From: JBICIG01 sp043101605
Lineage (GTDB): Bacteria; Planctomycetota; Phycisphaerae; Phycisphaerales; UBA1924
DNA length: 47,907 nucleotides
NCBI GenBank assembly: GCA_043101605.1
Contig: JBICIG010000112.1
Span: 1-47,907, forward strand
Direction of reading: 5' to 3'
Shown: piece by piece, positions 17,778 through 25,301 of the stretch
Position numbering within the stretch: the first letter of the stretch is position 1
Layout of the letters: every line of letters begins with the position of its first letter
Made by a program: the position numbers and the translations under genes
Notes under the pieces: model-generated
The model's database searches: none
What the model was told of the DNA's origin: nothing
The model's input: the letters and a program-made list of their open reading frames with translations, nothing else

Positions 17778-18773
17778 ATGTCCGATGCACCGAACCAGTC
17801 CGACCGCCTCGCCCGGCTCGAGTCCCGCCTTGCCGAACTCGCCCGCGCCAACCGCCGTTGGCGCCGCCTCTCGGGCGTCACGATCGCGGTCGGCGTCCTC
17901 GCCACCGCCGCCGGTCTCGGGCGATCGCTGCTCGCCCAGCCGACCACCGCCGACACCCTCGCCGCCAACCGCGTCCTCGTCCTCAACCAGGACGGGCTCC
18001 CCGTCGTCACGCTCGGCAGCCGCGCCGGCTCGGGCTGGATCCGAATCGCCGATGAGTTCGGCGTCACCCGCGCCGAGATCGCCATCGACCGGGCCGGCCT
18101 GGCTTCGCTCACGCTCATGCGCGAGGACGCAAGCCACGCCGTCCAACTCCTCGCCGCCGACGAGCAGGGCCGCGTCACCCTCTTCGACGACCAGGCCCGC
18201 CCGACGACGCTCGGACCGGGCACCCCCTCGCGCGGCCCCGCCGCCGAGCCCTTCCCCATCGACGATCCCCGCCCGCCGCGACAGGTCGAGCCTCGGCCGG
18301 GCAGCGACGACCCGATCGACATCGAACCGGCCGATCCCGACCAGCCCGTCGCCCCGACCCGTCCGGACGCCACCGATCTCATGCTCGGCAACACCTTCCG
18401 GCTCGACATGTCAAACTTCCGCGCCGCATACACCGCCTGGGTCCGCGATGACCCCGACCGCCGCACCATGGATGACTACGAGCAGGACCTCGAGAACTTC
18501 GCTTCCATGTTCGAGGAGCGTTCGCTCGAGCTCACCGTCCGCCCCGACGGCACTTGGACCGCACGCACCCTCGACCGAGGCCAACTCGACAGCTCCGCCG
18601 AGGGCGACTGGATCCGCATCGGTTCGGAACTCGAACTCCGCGTGCTCACTCAGGACGGCCGCCCCGAACCCGACGAACCCCCCGTCCGCCTCCGCCCGCT
18701 CGGCGAGCGTACCGTCCTCCTGATCACCCCCGAAGACGAGTTCCTGCCCTACCTGCCCCTCACCCGCAACTGA
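17778..18773 (+). CDS. Membrane-anchored hypothetical protein with beta-repeat region
   Basis: 331 residues, no known family recognised. Residues 1-30 form a short charged coiled coil (RLARLESRLAELARANRRWR), followed by one membrane helix (about 34-52). Next come four similar beta-hairpin-like units, for example RVLVLNQDGLPVVTLGS, WIRIADEFGVTRAEIAI and RVTLFDDQARPTTLGP. A Pro/Asp-rich linker (about 145-200) leads to a C-terminal charged domain. CGGAGA precedes the ATG and TAGTCT lies at 17728-17733. It probably sits in the inner membrane with the bulk outside the cytoplasm. Function unknown. Confidence 0.75.
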   Translation: MSDAPNQSDRLARLESRLAELARANRRWRRLSGVTIAVGVLATAAGLGRSLLAQPTTADTLAANRVLVLNQDGLPVVTLGSRAGSGWIRIADEFGVTRAEIAIDRAGLASLTLMREDASHAVQLLAADEQGRVTLFDDQARPTTLGPGTPSRGPAAEPFPIDDPRPPRQVEPRPGSDDPIDIEPADPDQPVAPTRPDATDLMLGNTFRLDMSNFRAAYTAWVRDDPDRRTMDDYEQDLENFASMFEERSLELTVRPDGTWTARTLDRGQLDSSAEGDWIRIGSELELRVLTQDGRPEPDEPPVRLRPLGERTVLLITPEDEFLPYLPLTRN

Positions 18774-18829
18774 ACCGACACAAGCGCCGCCCGCCCCCGA
18801 GCGCCGGCACGCCGAACAAGGAGGACCCC

Positions 18830-19408
18830 ATGGCGATGGAATCCACCATGCTCCCCCTCGGGACCCCCGCGCCCGATTTCACGCTCCCCGACCCCGCCAC
18901 GGGCAAGTCCGTCTCCCTCAGCGACCTCCAGGGCTCCAAGGCCCTGCTCGTCGCGTTCATCTGCAACCACTGCCCGTTCGTCAAGCACATCCGCGCCGAA
19001 CTCGCCGCGATCGGACGCGAGTTCAAGCCCCTCGGCCTCGCCGTCGTCGCGATCAACGCCAACAACATCGAGACCCACCCCGACGACCGCCCCGAACTCA
19101 TGGTCGAGGAAGCCAACGCCGCCGGCTACGACTTCCCGTACCTCTTCGACGAGACCCAGGAAACCGCCAAGGCCTACCACGCCGCCTGCACACCCGACTT
19201 CTTCCTCTTCGATGCCGACCGCAAGCTCGCCTACCGAGGTCAGCTCGACGATTCGACCCCGCGCAACGGCAAGCCACTCACGGGCCGGGCCCTTCGCGAC
19301 GCGATCGACCATGTCCTGCGGGGCGAGCCCGTCCCCGAGCCCCACATCCCCAGCATCGGCTGCGGCATCAAATGGAAGCCCGGCAACGCGCCCGCCTACG
19401 CCGGTTGA
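18830..19408 (+). CDS. Peroxiredoxin/TlpA-like thioredoxin-fold protein
   Basis: 192 residues, no signal peptide. AAGGAGG at 18818-18824 sets the start. The AhpC/TSA-Redoxin fold is clear: GTPAPDFTLPDPATGKSVSL, then FICNHCPFVKHI with a CxxC redox pair, and the cis-Pro loop CTPDFFLFDADRKLAYRGQLD. The NHCPF version of CxxC is typical of a cytoplasmic thioredoxin-like subfamily found next to diverse genes. It probably reduces peroxide or protein disulfides. Its stop directly abuts the convergent stop of the GNAT gene at 19409. Confidence 0.88.
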   Translation: MAMESTMLPLGTPAPDFTLPDPATGKSVSLSDLQGSKALLVAFICNHCPFVKHIRAELAAIGREFKPLGLAVVAINANNIETHPDDRPELMVEEANAAGYDFPYLFDETQETAKAYHAACTPDFFLFDADRKLAYRGQLDDSTPRNGKPLTGRALRDAIDHVLRGEPVPEPHIPSIGCGIKWKPGNAPAYAG

Positions 19409-20002
19409 TTACCCCGCCGCGGGTCCGCCGCCCCAATCCTCCCGCGTGATCGCGTACCGATCGTGCCCGCGCCACGCGCCGTTGATCCGCAGGTAGTGCG
19501 GGCTGTGCCCCTCGAGCCGCATCCCCGCCGCCCGCACCACGCCCACCGACGCGACATTCTCCGGGATCACATTCGCCTCGACCCGGTGCAGCCCCAGGTC
19601 CTCGAACGCCCGCGCAATCGCCAGCCGCACGCCCTCGCTCGCGTACCCGCGCCTCTGAAACGGCACGCCCACCCAGTACCCCATCACCGCGTTGCAGAAC
19701 GGCCCCCGGAAGATCTGCGTCAGCGATACCTGCCCGACGATCGCCCCCGAATCGCGCGCACAGATCAGGTGCCGCTGCGCCTCGGGCAGATCGCTCGCCG
19801 CGAGAAACCGCTCGAACTGCCCCCGTGAGAACCCGTCGGGCACCGGATCCGCGTAGTCGCCGGGCCCCGGCTCCCACAACTCGAACAACCCCCGCGATGC
19901 GCGCCGAAGCCCCACGAACTCCGCCGCGTCCCCTTCCACCGGATGCCGAAGGTACACCCGCTCCCCTGCGCGCAGCACCGCGTCCGTTGCATCACGCGAC
20001 AT
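19409..20002 (-). CDS. GNAT acetyltransferase, RimJ/RimL type
   Basis: 197 residues when started at MSRDATD (20002); an in-frame ATG at 20023 would add 7 residues. The acetyl-CoA-binding signature is QRRGYASEGVRLAIARAF, preceded by MGYWVGVPF and followed by EANVIPENVASVGVVRAAGM, all characteristic of RimJ/RimL N-terminal acetyltransferases or ribosomal-protein acetylases. It starts inside the end of the upstream yjbQ gene (11-nt overlap), so the two are translated together. The acceptor substrate is unknown. Confidence 0.88.
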   Translation of the reverse strand: MSRDATDAVLRAGERVYLRHPVEGDAAEFVGLRRASRGLFELWEPGPGDYADPVPDGFSRGQFERFLAASDLPEAQRHLICARDSGAIVGQVSLTQIFRGPFCNAVMGYWVGVPFQRRGYASEGVRLAIARAFEDLGLHRVEANVIPENVASVGVVRAAGMRLEGHSPHYLRINGAWRGHDRYAITREDWGGGPAAG

Positions 20003-20396
20003 GCACCACCACCGTCCGCTCATGCGGCCGCTCGCGATGCTCCCACAGAAAGATCCCCTGCCAGGTGCCCAGGCACATCCGACCGTCGAGCACCGGGATC
20101 CCCAGCGTCGTCGCCGTCAGCGCCGCCCGGATATGGCTCGGCATGTCGTCGGGCCCCTCGCTGGTGTGCGTGAACAGCGCATCGCCCGGCTTGACCAGAC
20201 GATGCAGCCACGCTTCCAGATCCCGCCGGGCGCTCGGGTCCGCGTTCTCCTGGATCGTCAGGCTCGCCGACGTGTGCGCGATGAACACCGTGCACAGCCC
20301 CTCGTCAACGCCCGCCTCCGCGACCACCCGCGCCACCCGATCGGTGATCTCGTGCAGCCCGCGACCCGGCGTCGGCACCCGAAGCTTCTCGACCAT
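19992..20396 (-). CDS. yjbQ: YjbQ / UPF0047 family protein
   Basis: 134 residues with the full family signature: HTSASLTIQENADPSARRDL, HTSEGPDDMPSHIRAAL and GRMCLGTWQGIFLWEH. YjbQ proteins are small trimeric enzymes that have shown weak thiamine-phosphate-synthase activity; the physiological role is not settled. There is no Shine-Dalgarno before the ATG, but TAGACT lies exactly 6 nt upstream on the same strand, suggesting a leaderless mRNA. The only ACGT I found in the window (20270-20273) is in the codons for the conserved HTS. Confidence 0.9.
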   Translation of the reverse strand: MVEKLRVPTPGRGLHEITDRVARVVAEAGVDEGLCTVFIAHTSASLTIQENADPSARRDLEAWLHRLVKPGDALFTHTSEGPDDMPSHIRAALTATTLGIPVLDGRMCLGTWQGIFLWEHRERPHERTVVVHVA

Positions 20397-20402
20397 CGCC
20401 CC

Positions 20403-20408
20403 AGTCTA
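20403..20408 (-). promoter_or_regulatory. Leaderless -10 element upstream of yjbQ
   Basis: Read on the minus strand this is TAGACT, ending 6 nt before the ATG at 20396. A start 7 nt past the hexamer would put the first base of the mRNA on the A of the ATG. No Shine-Dalgarno is present in the gap. Confidence 0.5.
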
Positions 20409-20447
20409 CGCCCGCTTGCCCCACCCGCCGACCAACCCGCCCCACGC

Positions 20448-21413
20448 TCACTCGTCGTAGTACTGGTAGTAATCGGCGTACGGGTCTTCTTCCTCGGGCG
20501 CCGGCTCGGGCTGGGCCAGGTGCAGCGTGTACGCCGATGCCCCCAGCAACGCCGCGCTCGCGATGGTCGCGGCCGCCAGCCGCAGCCCCCAGTGCCTCCC
20601 GGCAAACCCCGCCGCCGCCGCGATCCCCACCGGCCCGGCCACAAAGAGCAGCAGCGCCGGCCCGCTCAATGGCTCCACCTGGAACCCCGCGCCCACCGCC
20701 ATCGCGACCAGCAACCCGCACGCCACCGTCACCGTTCCCCGATCGACCCGCAGCCGATCGCGAAAAAGTAGCCCGACAACCATCGCCGCCGTCGCGCACG
20801 CGATCGGCCCGATCGCCGCCTGCGCCAGCCCCGCGTACCCGGCAAAGAACATCAACCCCGGCGCCGCGCCGAAGGTCATCACGATCGGCACCATCGGCAC
20901 CGCCCCGCGAAGCTCCCTCGCCCCCCGCTCGATCCCCGCGATCAATCCTGCGCCGCCCAGCCCCGCCAGCAGCATCCAACCAACAAAATCATGCTCCGCG
21001 ACCGCGTGCGGGACATACCCCTCGCCGAGCATCCACACGATCCCGCCCAGCACCCCCGCCCGCAGCACCGCCGCGACCCACCACGCCAGCCGGAACACGC
21101 CCTCGACGAGCCCCAGCAGCCCGAGCGCCGCCGCCGCATGCACGAATCGATACGGGTTCGAATCGGGCCACCAGAACGGCGTCCCGTTCACCGTGTAATC
21201 GCCAGCGATGAACGACCCCGCCAGCAGCACCGGCAGCAACCACACGGGCCCGACCCGCTCTCGCGCACGGCTGCGCTCTCCGAGCGACGCATCCGACGCC
21301 CCCGCTACCCGGCGCTGCCGCCAACGGTCCCACCACCAAAGCAGAAGCAGCGCCACCCCGGAGACAACCCCCGGGATGACGCCCGCAACGAGGATGGTGC
21401 GCAGGTCAGGCAT
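20448..21413 (-). CDS. Polytopic membrane protein of unknown function
   Basis: 321 residues with about eight or nine hydrophobic helices, beginning TILVAGVIPGVVSGVALLLLWW and ending in a very acidic, Tyr-rich cytoplasmic or periplasmic tail (PEEEDPYADYYQYYDE). Between helices 1 and 2 is a basic stretch rich in Arg. No transporter or enzyme motif is recognised. It follows yceI by 24 nt on the same strand and is probably co-transcribed with it. Similar small unassigned membrane proteins are common in planctomycetes (general knowledge). Confidence 0.75.
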   Translation of the reverse strand: MPDLRTILVAGVIPGVVSGVALLLLWWWDRWRQRRVAGASDASLGERSRARERVGPVWLLPVLLAGSFIAGDYTVNGTPFWWPDSNPYRFVHAAAALGLLGLVEGVFRLAWWVAAVLRAGVLGGIVWMLGEGYVPHAVAEHDFVGWMLLAGLGGAGLIAGIERGARELRGAVPMVPIVMTFGAAPGLMFFAGYAGLAQAAIGPIACATAAMVVGLLFRDRLRVDRGTVTVACGLLVAMAVGAGFQVEPLSGPALLLFVAGPVGIAAAAGFAGRHWGLRLAAATIASAALLGASAYTLHLAQPEPAPEEEDPYADYYQYYDE

Positions 21414-21437
21414 CGTCGTCGGTTCGCAGCCCCGAAC

Positions 21438-22088
21438 TCAGCCCTTGTTCGCTTCGATCGCCACGATGATGGTTACGCGGTTGCCCAAGGGCCCCGAGTC
21501 GCTCCCGTCCTCGGCCAGGTACTTGGTCATCCCGAAGTCCGAACGCGTGACCGTGAACTGGGCCTCGAATCCCATCTTCTCCGTGGGCCCCTGCATCCCG
21601 GTGCCGAAGTCCACAACCTTTGCCTTGATCTCGCGCGTCACGCCGTGCATCGTGAACTCGCCCGTCAGCACCCCGCCGTCGGCGGTCTTGGTGAACCCCG
21701 TCGAAGTGAACGACGCCGTCGGGTACTGCCGCGCGTTGAAGAAGTCCGCGTTCTTGAGGTGCGCGTCGCGCCGCTCGTTGTTCGAATCGACCGACTCGAT
21801 CGGGATCTCGATCGACACCCCGCTCAGCTCGCCCGAACCCTCATCGAACTGCAGCGAACCCTTGATCTCGTTGAACCGCCCGTAGAAGTTCGCCGCCCCG
21901 ACATGCCGAACCTTGAACACCACCGACGAGTGCACCGGATCCACGCTGTAAGACGCCAACCCCGTCGGCACGCCGCGCTCCAGCGCGGGCGCCGCGGCGT
22001 CCTTTCCAGACGCTCCCAGCGTCGCCGCCGCGATCCCCGCGAACGACACGAGCGAAACACCTGCCAACGCGATCAGCGAACGGTTCAT
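21438..22088 (-). CDS. YceI-family lipocalin-like secreted protein
   Basis: 216 residues. The start at 22088 is set by AAGGAG 6 nt upstream. An N-terminal signal peptide (MNRSLIALAGVSLVSFAGIA) precedes the YceI fold, seen from SYSVDPVHSSVVFKVRHVG through FNEIKGSLQFDEGSGELSG, DAHLKNADFFNARQYPTASF and GEFTMHGVTREIKAKVVDFG to FGMTKYL. YceI proteins bind isoprenoid-like lipids in the periplasm. The gene is followed at 24 nt by the membrane protein gene, so a membrane or lipid-related pair is possible. Confidence 0.93.
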   Translation of the reverse strand: MNRSLIALAGVSLVSFAGIAAATLGASGKDAAAPALERGVPTGLASYSVDPVHSSVVFKVRHVGAANFYGRFNEIKGSLQFDEGSGELSGVSIEIPIESVDSNNERRDAHLKNADFFNARQYPTASFTSTGFTKTADGGVLTGEFTMHGVTREIKAKVVDFGTGMQGPTEKMGFEAQFTVTRSDFGMTKYLAEDGSDSGPLGNRVTIIVAIEANKG

Positions 22089-22247
22089 CGGAGGCTCCTT
22101 TGCAATCTCCAGGGGAATCCAGCCAGACAACAGGGAAGGGTGATCGATCGGGCGGATGACCGAGATCGGTCCACGAATGTACCGCCAGGCACCGCGGGCG
22201 GACGCACCCGCCCGGCGACAGGGCGGTCCCGGGCAACCCTCGCCCGA

Positions 22248-22271
22248 GGCGGAACATTCCCGCCGCCTCTC
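22248..22271 (-). terminator. Possible hairpin downstream of guaA
   Basis: A 7-bp inverted repeat (GAGGCGG and CCGCCTC, 10-nt loop) lies 40-60 nt beyond the guaA stop on the minus strand. It has no U-tract, so it is only a weak terminator candidate. It could instead be a protein-binding palindrome upstream of yceI. Confidence 0.25.
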
Positions 22272-22310
22272 CGCCCCTCCCAAGAGGACACCCCGGGAAG
22301 CCCCGGTCCC

Positions 22311-23909
22311 TCACTCCCACTCGATCGTCGCCGGCGGCTTCGAGCTGATGTCGTACACCACCCGGTTCACCCCACGCACTTCGTTGATGATCCGGTTCGA
22401 GATGCGGGCAAGCACTTCAAAGGGAATCCGCGCCCAGTCGGCCGTCATGAAGTCCTGCGTCTCCACCGCCCGGATCGCCACCACCGATTCGTAGGTCCTC
22501 GCATCGCCCATCACGCCCACGCTCTGCACCGGCAGCAGCACCGCGAACACCTGGCTCGTCCGCCGATACAGCTCCGCCGCCACGATCTCCTCAAGCAGAA
22601 TCTCGTCACACTCCCGCAGAAGGTCCAGCTTCGGCTCGGTCACCTCCCCCAGAACCCGCACCGCCAGCCCCGGCCCCGGGAACGGATGCCGCCACACAAG
22701 CTGATCGGGCAGCCCGAGCACCTCGCCCAGCTTCCGAACTTCGTCCTTGAAGAGCTCACGCAAGGGCTCGACCAGCTCGAACTCCAGGTCATCGGGCAGC
22801 CCGCCCACATTGTGATGGATCTTGATGTTGGCGCTCTTGCCCGCCTTCCCGTGCCCGGACTCGATCACATCCGGGTACAGCGTCCCCTGCGCCAGAAACT
22901 CCGCATCCCCGATCCCCGACGCCGCCTCCTCGAACACGCGGATGAACCGCGCCCCGATCTTCTTCCGCTTCTCCTGCGGATCGGTCACCCCCGCCAGGTC
23001 CCCCAGGAACGCCGCGCTCGCATCGACCACCCGGAGATCCACGCTGAAGTGATCGCGGAAGGTCGTCTCGACCAGTTCCCGCTCCTTCTTCCGCAGCAGC
23101 CCGGTGTCCACGAACACGCAGGTGAGCCGATCCCCGATCGCCTTGTGGATCAACGCCGCCGTCACAGACGAGTCCACGCCCCCCGACAGCCCGCACAGCA
23201 CATGCCCGCTCCCGACCCTCTCCCGGATGCGTCCCGCTTCCTCCTCGGCGAACGCGCTCATCCGCCAGGTCCCCCGCGCCCCGCAGATGTCGAACAGAAA
23301 GTTCCGCAACACATCCACGCCGTGCGGCGTGTGCGTCACCTCCGGGTGGAACTGCACGCCGTACACCCGTCGCGCGTCCCCGTCCATCGGCCCGACCGCC
23401 GCGAACGGACAGGTCGGCGTCGACGCCAGCACCCGCAAGCCGCCCTCCTCCAGATGCCGGATCTGATCTCCGTGCGACATCCACACGGTGGTGGGGGAGG
23501 GAAGCCCCCGGAACAGCGCCCCCGCGCCGCCCCCCTCGCCGTGCACCGTCAGGCTCGCCCGCCCGAACTCCCGACGCTCGGCCTGCGACACCGTCGCCCC
23601 CAGCACCTTGCACGCAAGCTGCATCCCGTAGCAGATCCCCAGCACCGGCACGCCGAGATCAAAGATCCCCGGATCGCAGTGCGGCGCTCCCTCGGCGTAC
23701 ACACTCGAAGGCCCCCCCGAGAGAACGATCCCCACCGGCTTCATCGCCGCCAGCTCCGAAGCCGCAGTCTCCGGATCCATCAGCACGCTGAACACGCCCG
23801 CCTCACGCACCCGCCGCGCGATCAGCTGCGCCGTCTGCGACCCGAAGTCCAGAATCGGCACCACTTCGTCGTGCGGCAGCGGAGCATCAACGGCGGGAGT
23901 GGCATCCAT
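22311..23909 (-). CDS. guaA: GMP synthase (glutamine-hydrolysing)
   Basis: 532 residues, full length. The class I amidotransferase domain (about 15-205) has ILDFGSQTAQLIARRVRE, the nucleophile loop GICYGMQLAC and the catalytic pair GVQFHPEVTHT. The ATP pyrophosphatase domain follows with LSGGVDSSVTAALIHKAIG (PP-loop) and FVDTGLLRKKE. The C-terminal dimerisation domain ends SKPPATIEWE as in other GuaA. It converts XMP to GMP using glutamine. GAAGGAAAGG precedes the ATG. The roughly 130-nt GC-rich leader shows no riboswitch I can recognise. It stands alone, divergent from the lipoprotein operon. Confidence 0.97.
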   Translation of the reverse strand: MDATPAVDAPLPHDEVVPILDFGSQTAQLIARRVREAGVFSVLMDPETAASELAAMKPVGIVLSGGPSSVYAEGAPHCDPGIFDLGVPVLGICYGMQLACKVLGATVSQAERREFGRASLTVHGEGGGAGALFRGLPSPTTVWMSHGDQIRHLEEGGLRVLASTPTCPFAAVGPMDGDARRVYGVQFHPEVTHTPHGVDVLRNFLFDICGARGTWRMSAFAEEEAGRIRERVGSGHVLCGLSGGVDSSVTAALIHKAIGDRLTCVFVDTGLLRKKERELVETTFRDHFSVDLRVVDASAAFLGDLAGVTDPQEKRKKIGARFIRVFEEAASGIGDAEFLAQGTLYPDVIESGHGKAGKSANIKIHHNVGGLPDDLEFELVEPLRELFKDEVRKLGEVLGLPDQLVWRHPFPGPGLAVRVLGEVTEPKLDLLRECDEILLEEIVAAELYRRTSQVFAVLLPVQSVGVMGDARTYESVVAIRAVETQDFMTADWARIPFEVLARISNRIINEVRGVNRVVYDISSKPPATIEWE

Positions 23910-24045
23910 CGAACGCGCACCTTTCCTTCAAGCACTCGCATCCCCGCCCCCCGACCTCCGCGCTCGCACGCTCGGTTCGGTCCACCCGGGCCCGACCGCC
24001 GGCCGACACCCGCCGAGGTGAATCGACCCGCGGGGGGGAATCGAG

Positions 24046-24051
24046 AGGATA
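24046..24051 (-). promoter_or_regulatory. Candidate -10 element of guaA
   Basis: TATCCT on the minus strand, about 137 nt upstream of the guaA ATG in the 215-base divergent region between guaA and the lipoprotein gene. It is the best -10-like word in this region on that strand. No clear -35. Confidence 0.3.
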
Positions 24052-24112
24052 GCCGCGACCCGGCACCCCAGCCCATCCGCCGCCGCTCAAGGCAGCCCCC
24101 GTCCAGCCCGAT

Positions 24113-24118
24113 TACGAT
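24113..24118 (+). promoter_or_regulatory. Leaderless -10 element of the lipoprotein-RsbW-STAS-MlaE operon
   Basis: TACGAT ends exactly 6 nt before the ATG at 24125, with no Shine-Dalgarno between. The geometry equals that upstream of yjbQ, the UbiA-like gene, mscS and murC, implying transcription that begins at the start codon. Confidence 0.5.
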
Positions 24119-24124
24119 CCGTGC

Positions 24125-24499
24125 ATGCCCCGGCCTTTCCGATCCCTCGTCCCTTGTCTCGCGCCCGCGATCTTCCTCGCCGCGTGCGCCCGCAGCACCC
24201 CCGAGGGCTTCGACGCCGCCGCCCCCGAAGGCCGCATCCCCGCCATCATCGACGCCGCCCGCACCGGCAACCGCGCCGCCATCCCAGACCTCATCGGGCA
24301 GCTCGACAGCGACGACCCCGCCGTCCGTATGTTCGCCATCCGCACCCTCGAGCGACTCACCGACCGCACCTTCGGCTACGACCACGCCGCGCCCGAGCGC
24401 CTCCGCCGCCCCGCCGTCGATCGCTGGACCGCGTGGTACGATGCCGCCATGCCCGACGACCCCACGCTCGAGCACGCCGACGGGAGCCACCGCCCATGA
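24125..24499 (+). CDS. Small lipoprotein with HEAT-like helical region
   Basis: 124 residues. A lipoprotein signal ends in LAAC (Cys21), so the mature protein is lipid-anchored outside the cytoplasm. Residues about 35-75 (AAIPDLIGQLDSDDPAVRMFAIRTLERLT) look like one or two HEAT repeats. The C-terminal DRWTAWYDA segment is often found after such repeats in planctomycete proteins. It overlaps the RsbW-like gene by ATGA and is the first gene of a five-gene run. Function unknown. Confidence 0.78.
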   Translation: MPRPFRSLVPCLAPAIFLAACARSTPEGFDAAAPEGRIPAIIDAARTGNRAAIPDLIGQLDSDDPAVRMFAIRTLERLTDRTFGYDHAAPERLRRPAVDRWTAWYDAAMPDDPTLEHADGSHRP

Positions 24500-24954
24500 C
24501 CGGCGCCGAGCCCGTCCGCATCGAACTCCGCAGCGACCCGCGCCTGCTCAGCGGCGCCCGCGAGTTCGTCTCCGCCGCCGCCCGACGCTTCGGGTTCCCC
24601 GAACTCGACTGCTCCCGCATCGCCCTGGCCATCGACGAGGCCCTCGCCAATGTCATCTGCCACGGCTACAAGCGCCGCCCCGACGGGCCCATCTGGGTCA
24701 CCCTCTGGTTCGTCGACGAATCCAACGGCGGCCCGGAACTCAAGGTCGTCATCGAGGACGAGGGCGACCAGGTCGATATCGAGAACATCAAGGGCCGCGA
24801 TCTCGCCGACATCCGCCCAGGCGGGCTCGGCGTCCACATCATCCAGGAAGTCATGGACAAGGTCACCTACGAACGCCGCGAGCCCGCGGGCATGCGCCTC
24901 GTCATGCTCAAACGCTTCGACACCGCTAGCAACAAGGACGCCGCCCATGGCTGA
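24496..24954 (+). CDS. RsbW-like anti-sigma factor / serine kinase (HATPase_c_2)
   Basis: 152 residues forming a GHKL ATPase: ALAIDEALANVICHGYK (N box with the Mg-binding Asn), VVIEDEGDQVD (G1-like) and GGLGVHIIQEVMDKVTYERR (G2). Such proteins bind and inhibit sigma factors and phosphorylate a Ser on a partner STAS protein. The STAS gene begins inside its last codons (8-nt overlap), which fits a kinase-antagonist pair. No sigma factor or PP2C phosphatase gene is in the window. The start at 24496 is fixed by the ATGA overlap. Confidence 0.9.
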   Translation: MTGAEPVRIELRSDPRLLSGAREFVSAAARRFGFPELDCSRIALAIDEALANVICHGYKRRPDGPIWVTLWFVDESNGGPELKVVIEDEGDQVDIENIKGRDLADIRPGGLGVHIIQEVMDKVTYERREPAGMRLVMLKRFDTASNKDAAHG

Positions 24955-25288
24955 GGGCATCCCCATCGAGACCACCGACCGCGACGGAACCCGCATCATC
25001 GCCCCGCGCGGCGACATCGACATGGTCGGCTCGCCCACCCTCCGCGGCGTTCTGCACGAGGCCCACGACGATCGCGTCCAGCGCGTCATCGTCGATCTCG
25101 AACAGGTCGGCTACATGGACAGTTCCGGCCTCGCCACCCTCGTCGAAGCCATGAAGCTCGGGCGATCACGCAACGCCTCGCTCATCCTGTGCAACATGGG
25201 CGACCGCGTCCGCGGCATCTTCGAGATCGCCAAGCTCGACCAGTACTTCAAGATCACCGCCTCGCTCGACGAGGCCCTGGCATCCTGA
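24947..25288 (+). CDS. STAS-domain anti-sigma factor antagonist (or MlaB-like)
   Basis: 113 residues, one STAS domain: TRIIAPRGDIDMVGSPTLRG, then VIVDLEQVGYMDSSGLATLV with the DSSG loop whose first Ser is the usual phosphorylation site, then GIFEIAKLDQYFKI. With the adjoining RsbW-like kinase this is a classic partner-switch module. It is also immediately followed (13 nt) by an MlaE permease, and in Gram-negative Mla systems a STAS protein, MlaB, regulates the ABC transporter. Either role, or both, is possible. Confidence 0.9.
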   Translation: MAEGIPIETTDRDGTRIIAPRGDIDMVGSPTLRGVLHEAHDDRVQRVIVDLEQVGYMDSSGLATLVEAMKLGRSRNASLILCNMGDRVRGIFEIAKLDQYFKITASLDEALAS

Positions 25289-25301
25289 ACCCGGGGGCGA
25301 C

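Noticed and set aside
22248..22262. A 15-nt word (CGGGAATGTTCCGCC) shared between this intergenic region (minus) and 37817-37831 (plus), containing palindrome-like GGAATGTTCC
   Set aside because: In 48 kb of skewed sequence a few shared 15-mers are expected by chance. No shared regulon is evident, so I do not call it an operator.
23910..24045. Possible guanine or purine riboswitch in the roughly 130-nt guaA leader
   Set aside because: The leader is GC-rich and can fold, but none of the conserved purine-aptamer loops is visible.
20991..24929. 1312-residue plus-strand frame across the minus-strand membrane protein, yceI and guaA
   Set aside because: It overlays YceI and GuaA, both with full family motifs, and is rich in Arg/Pro/His as expected for a GC-driven shadow.
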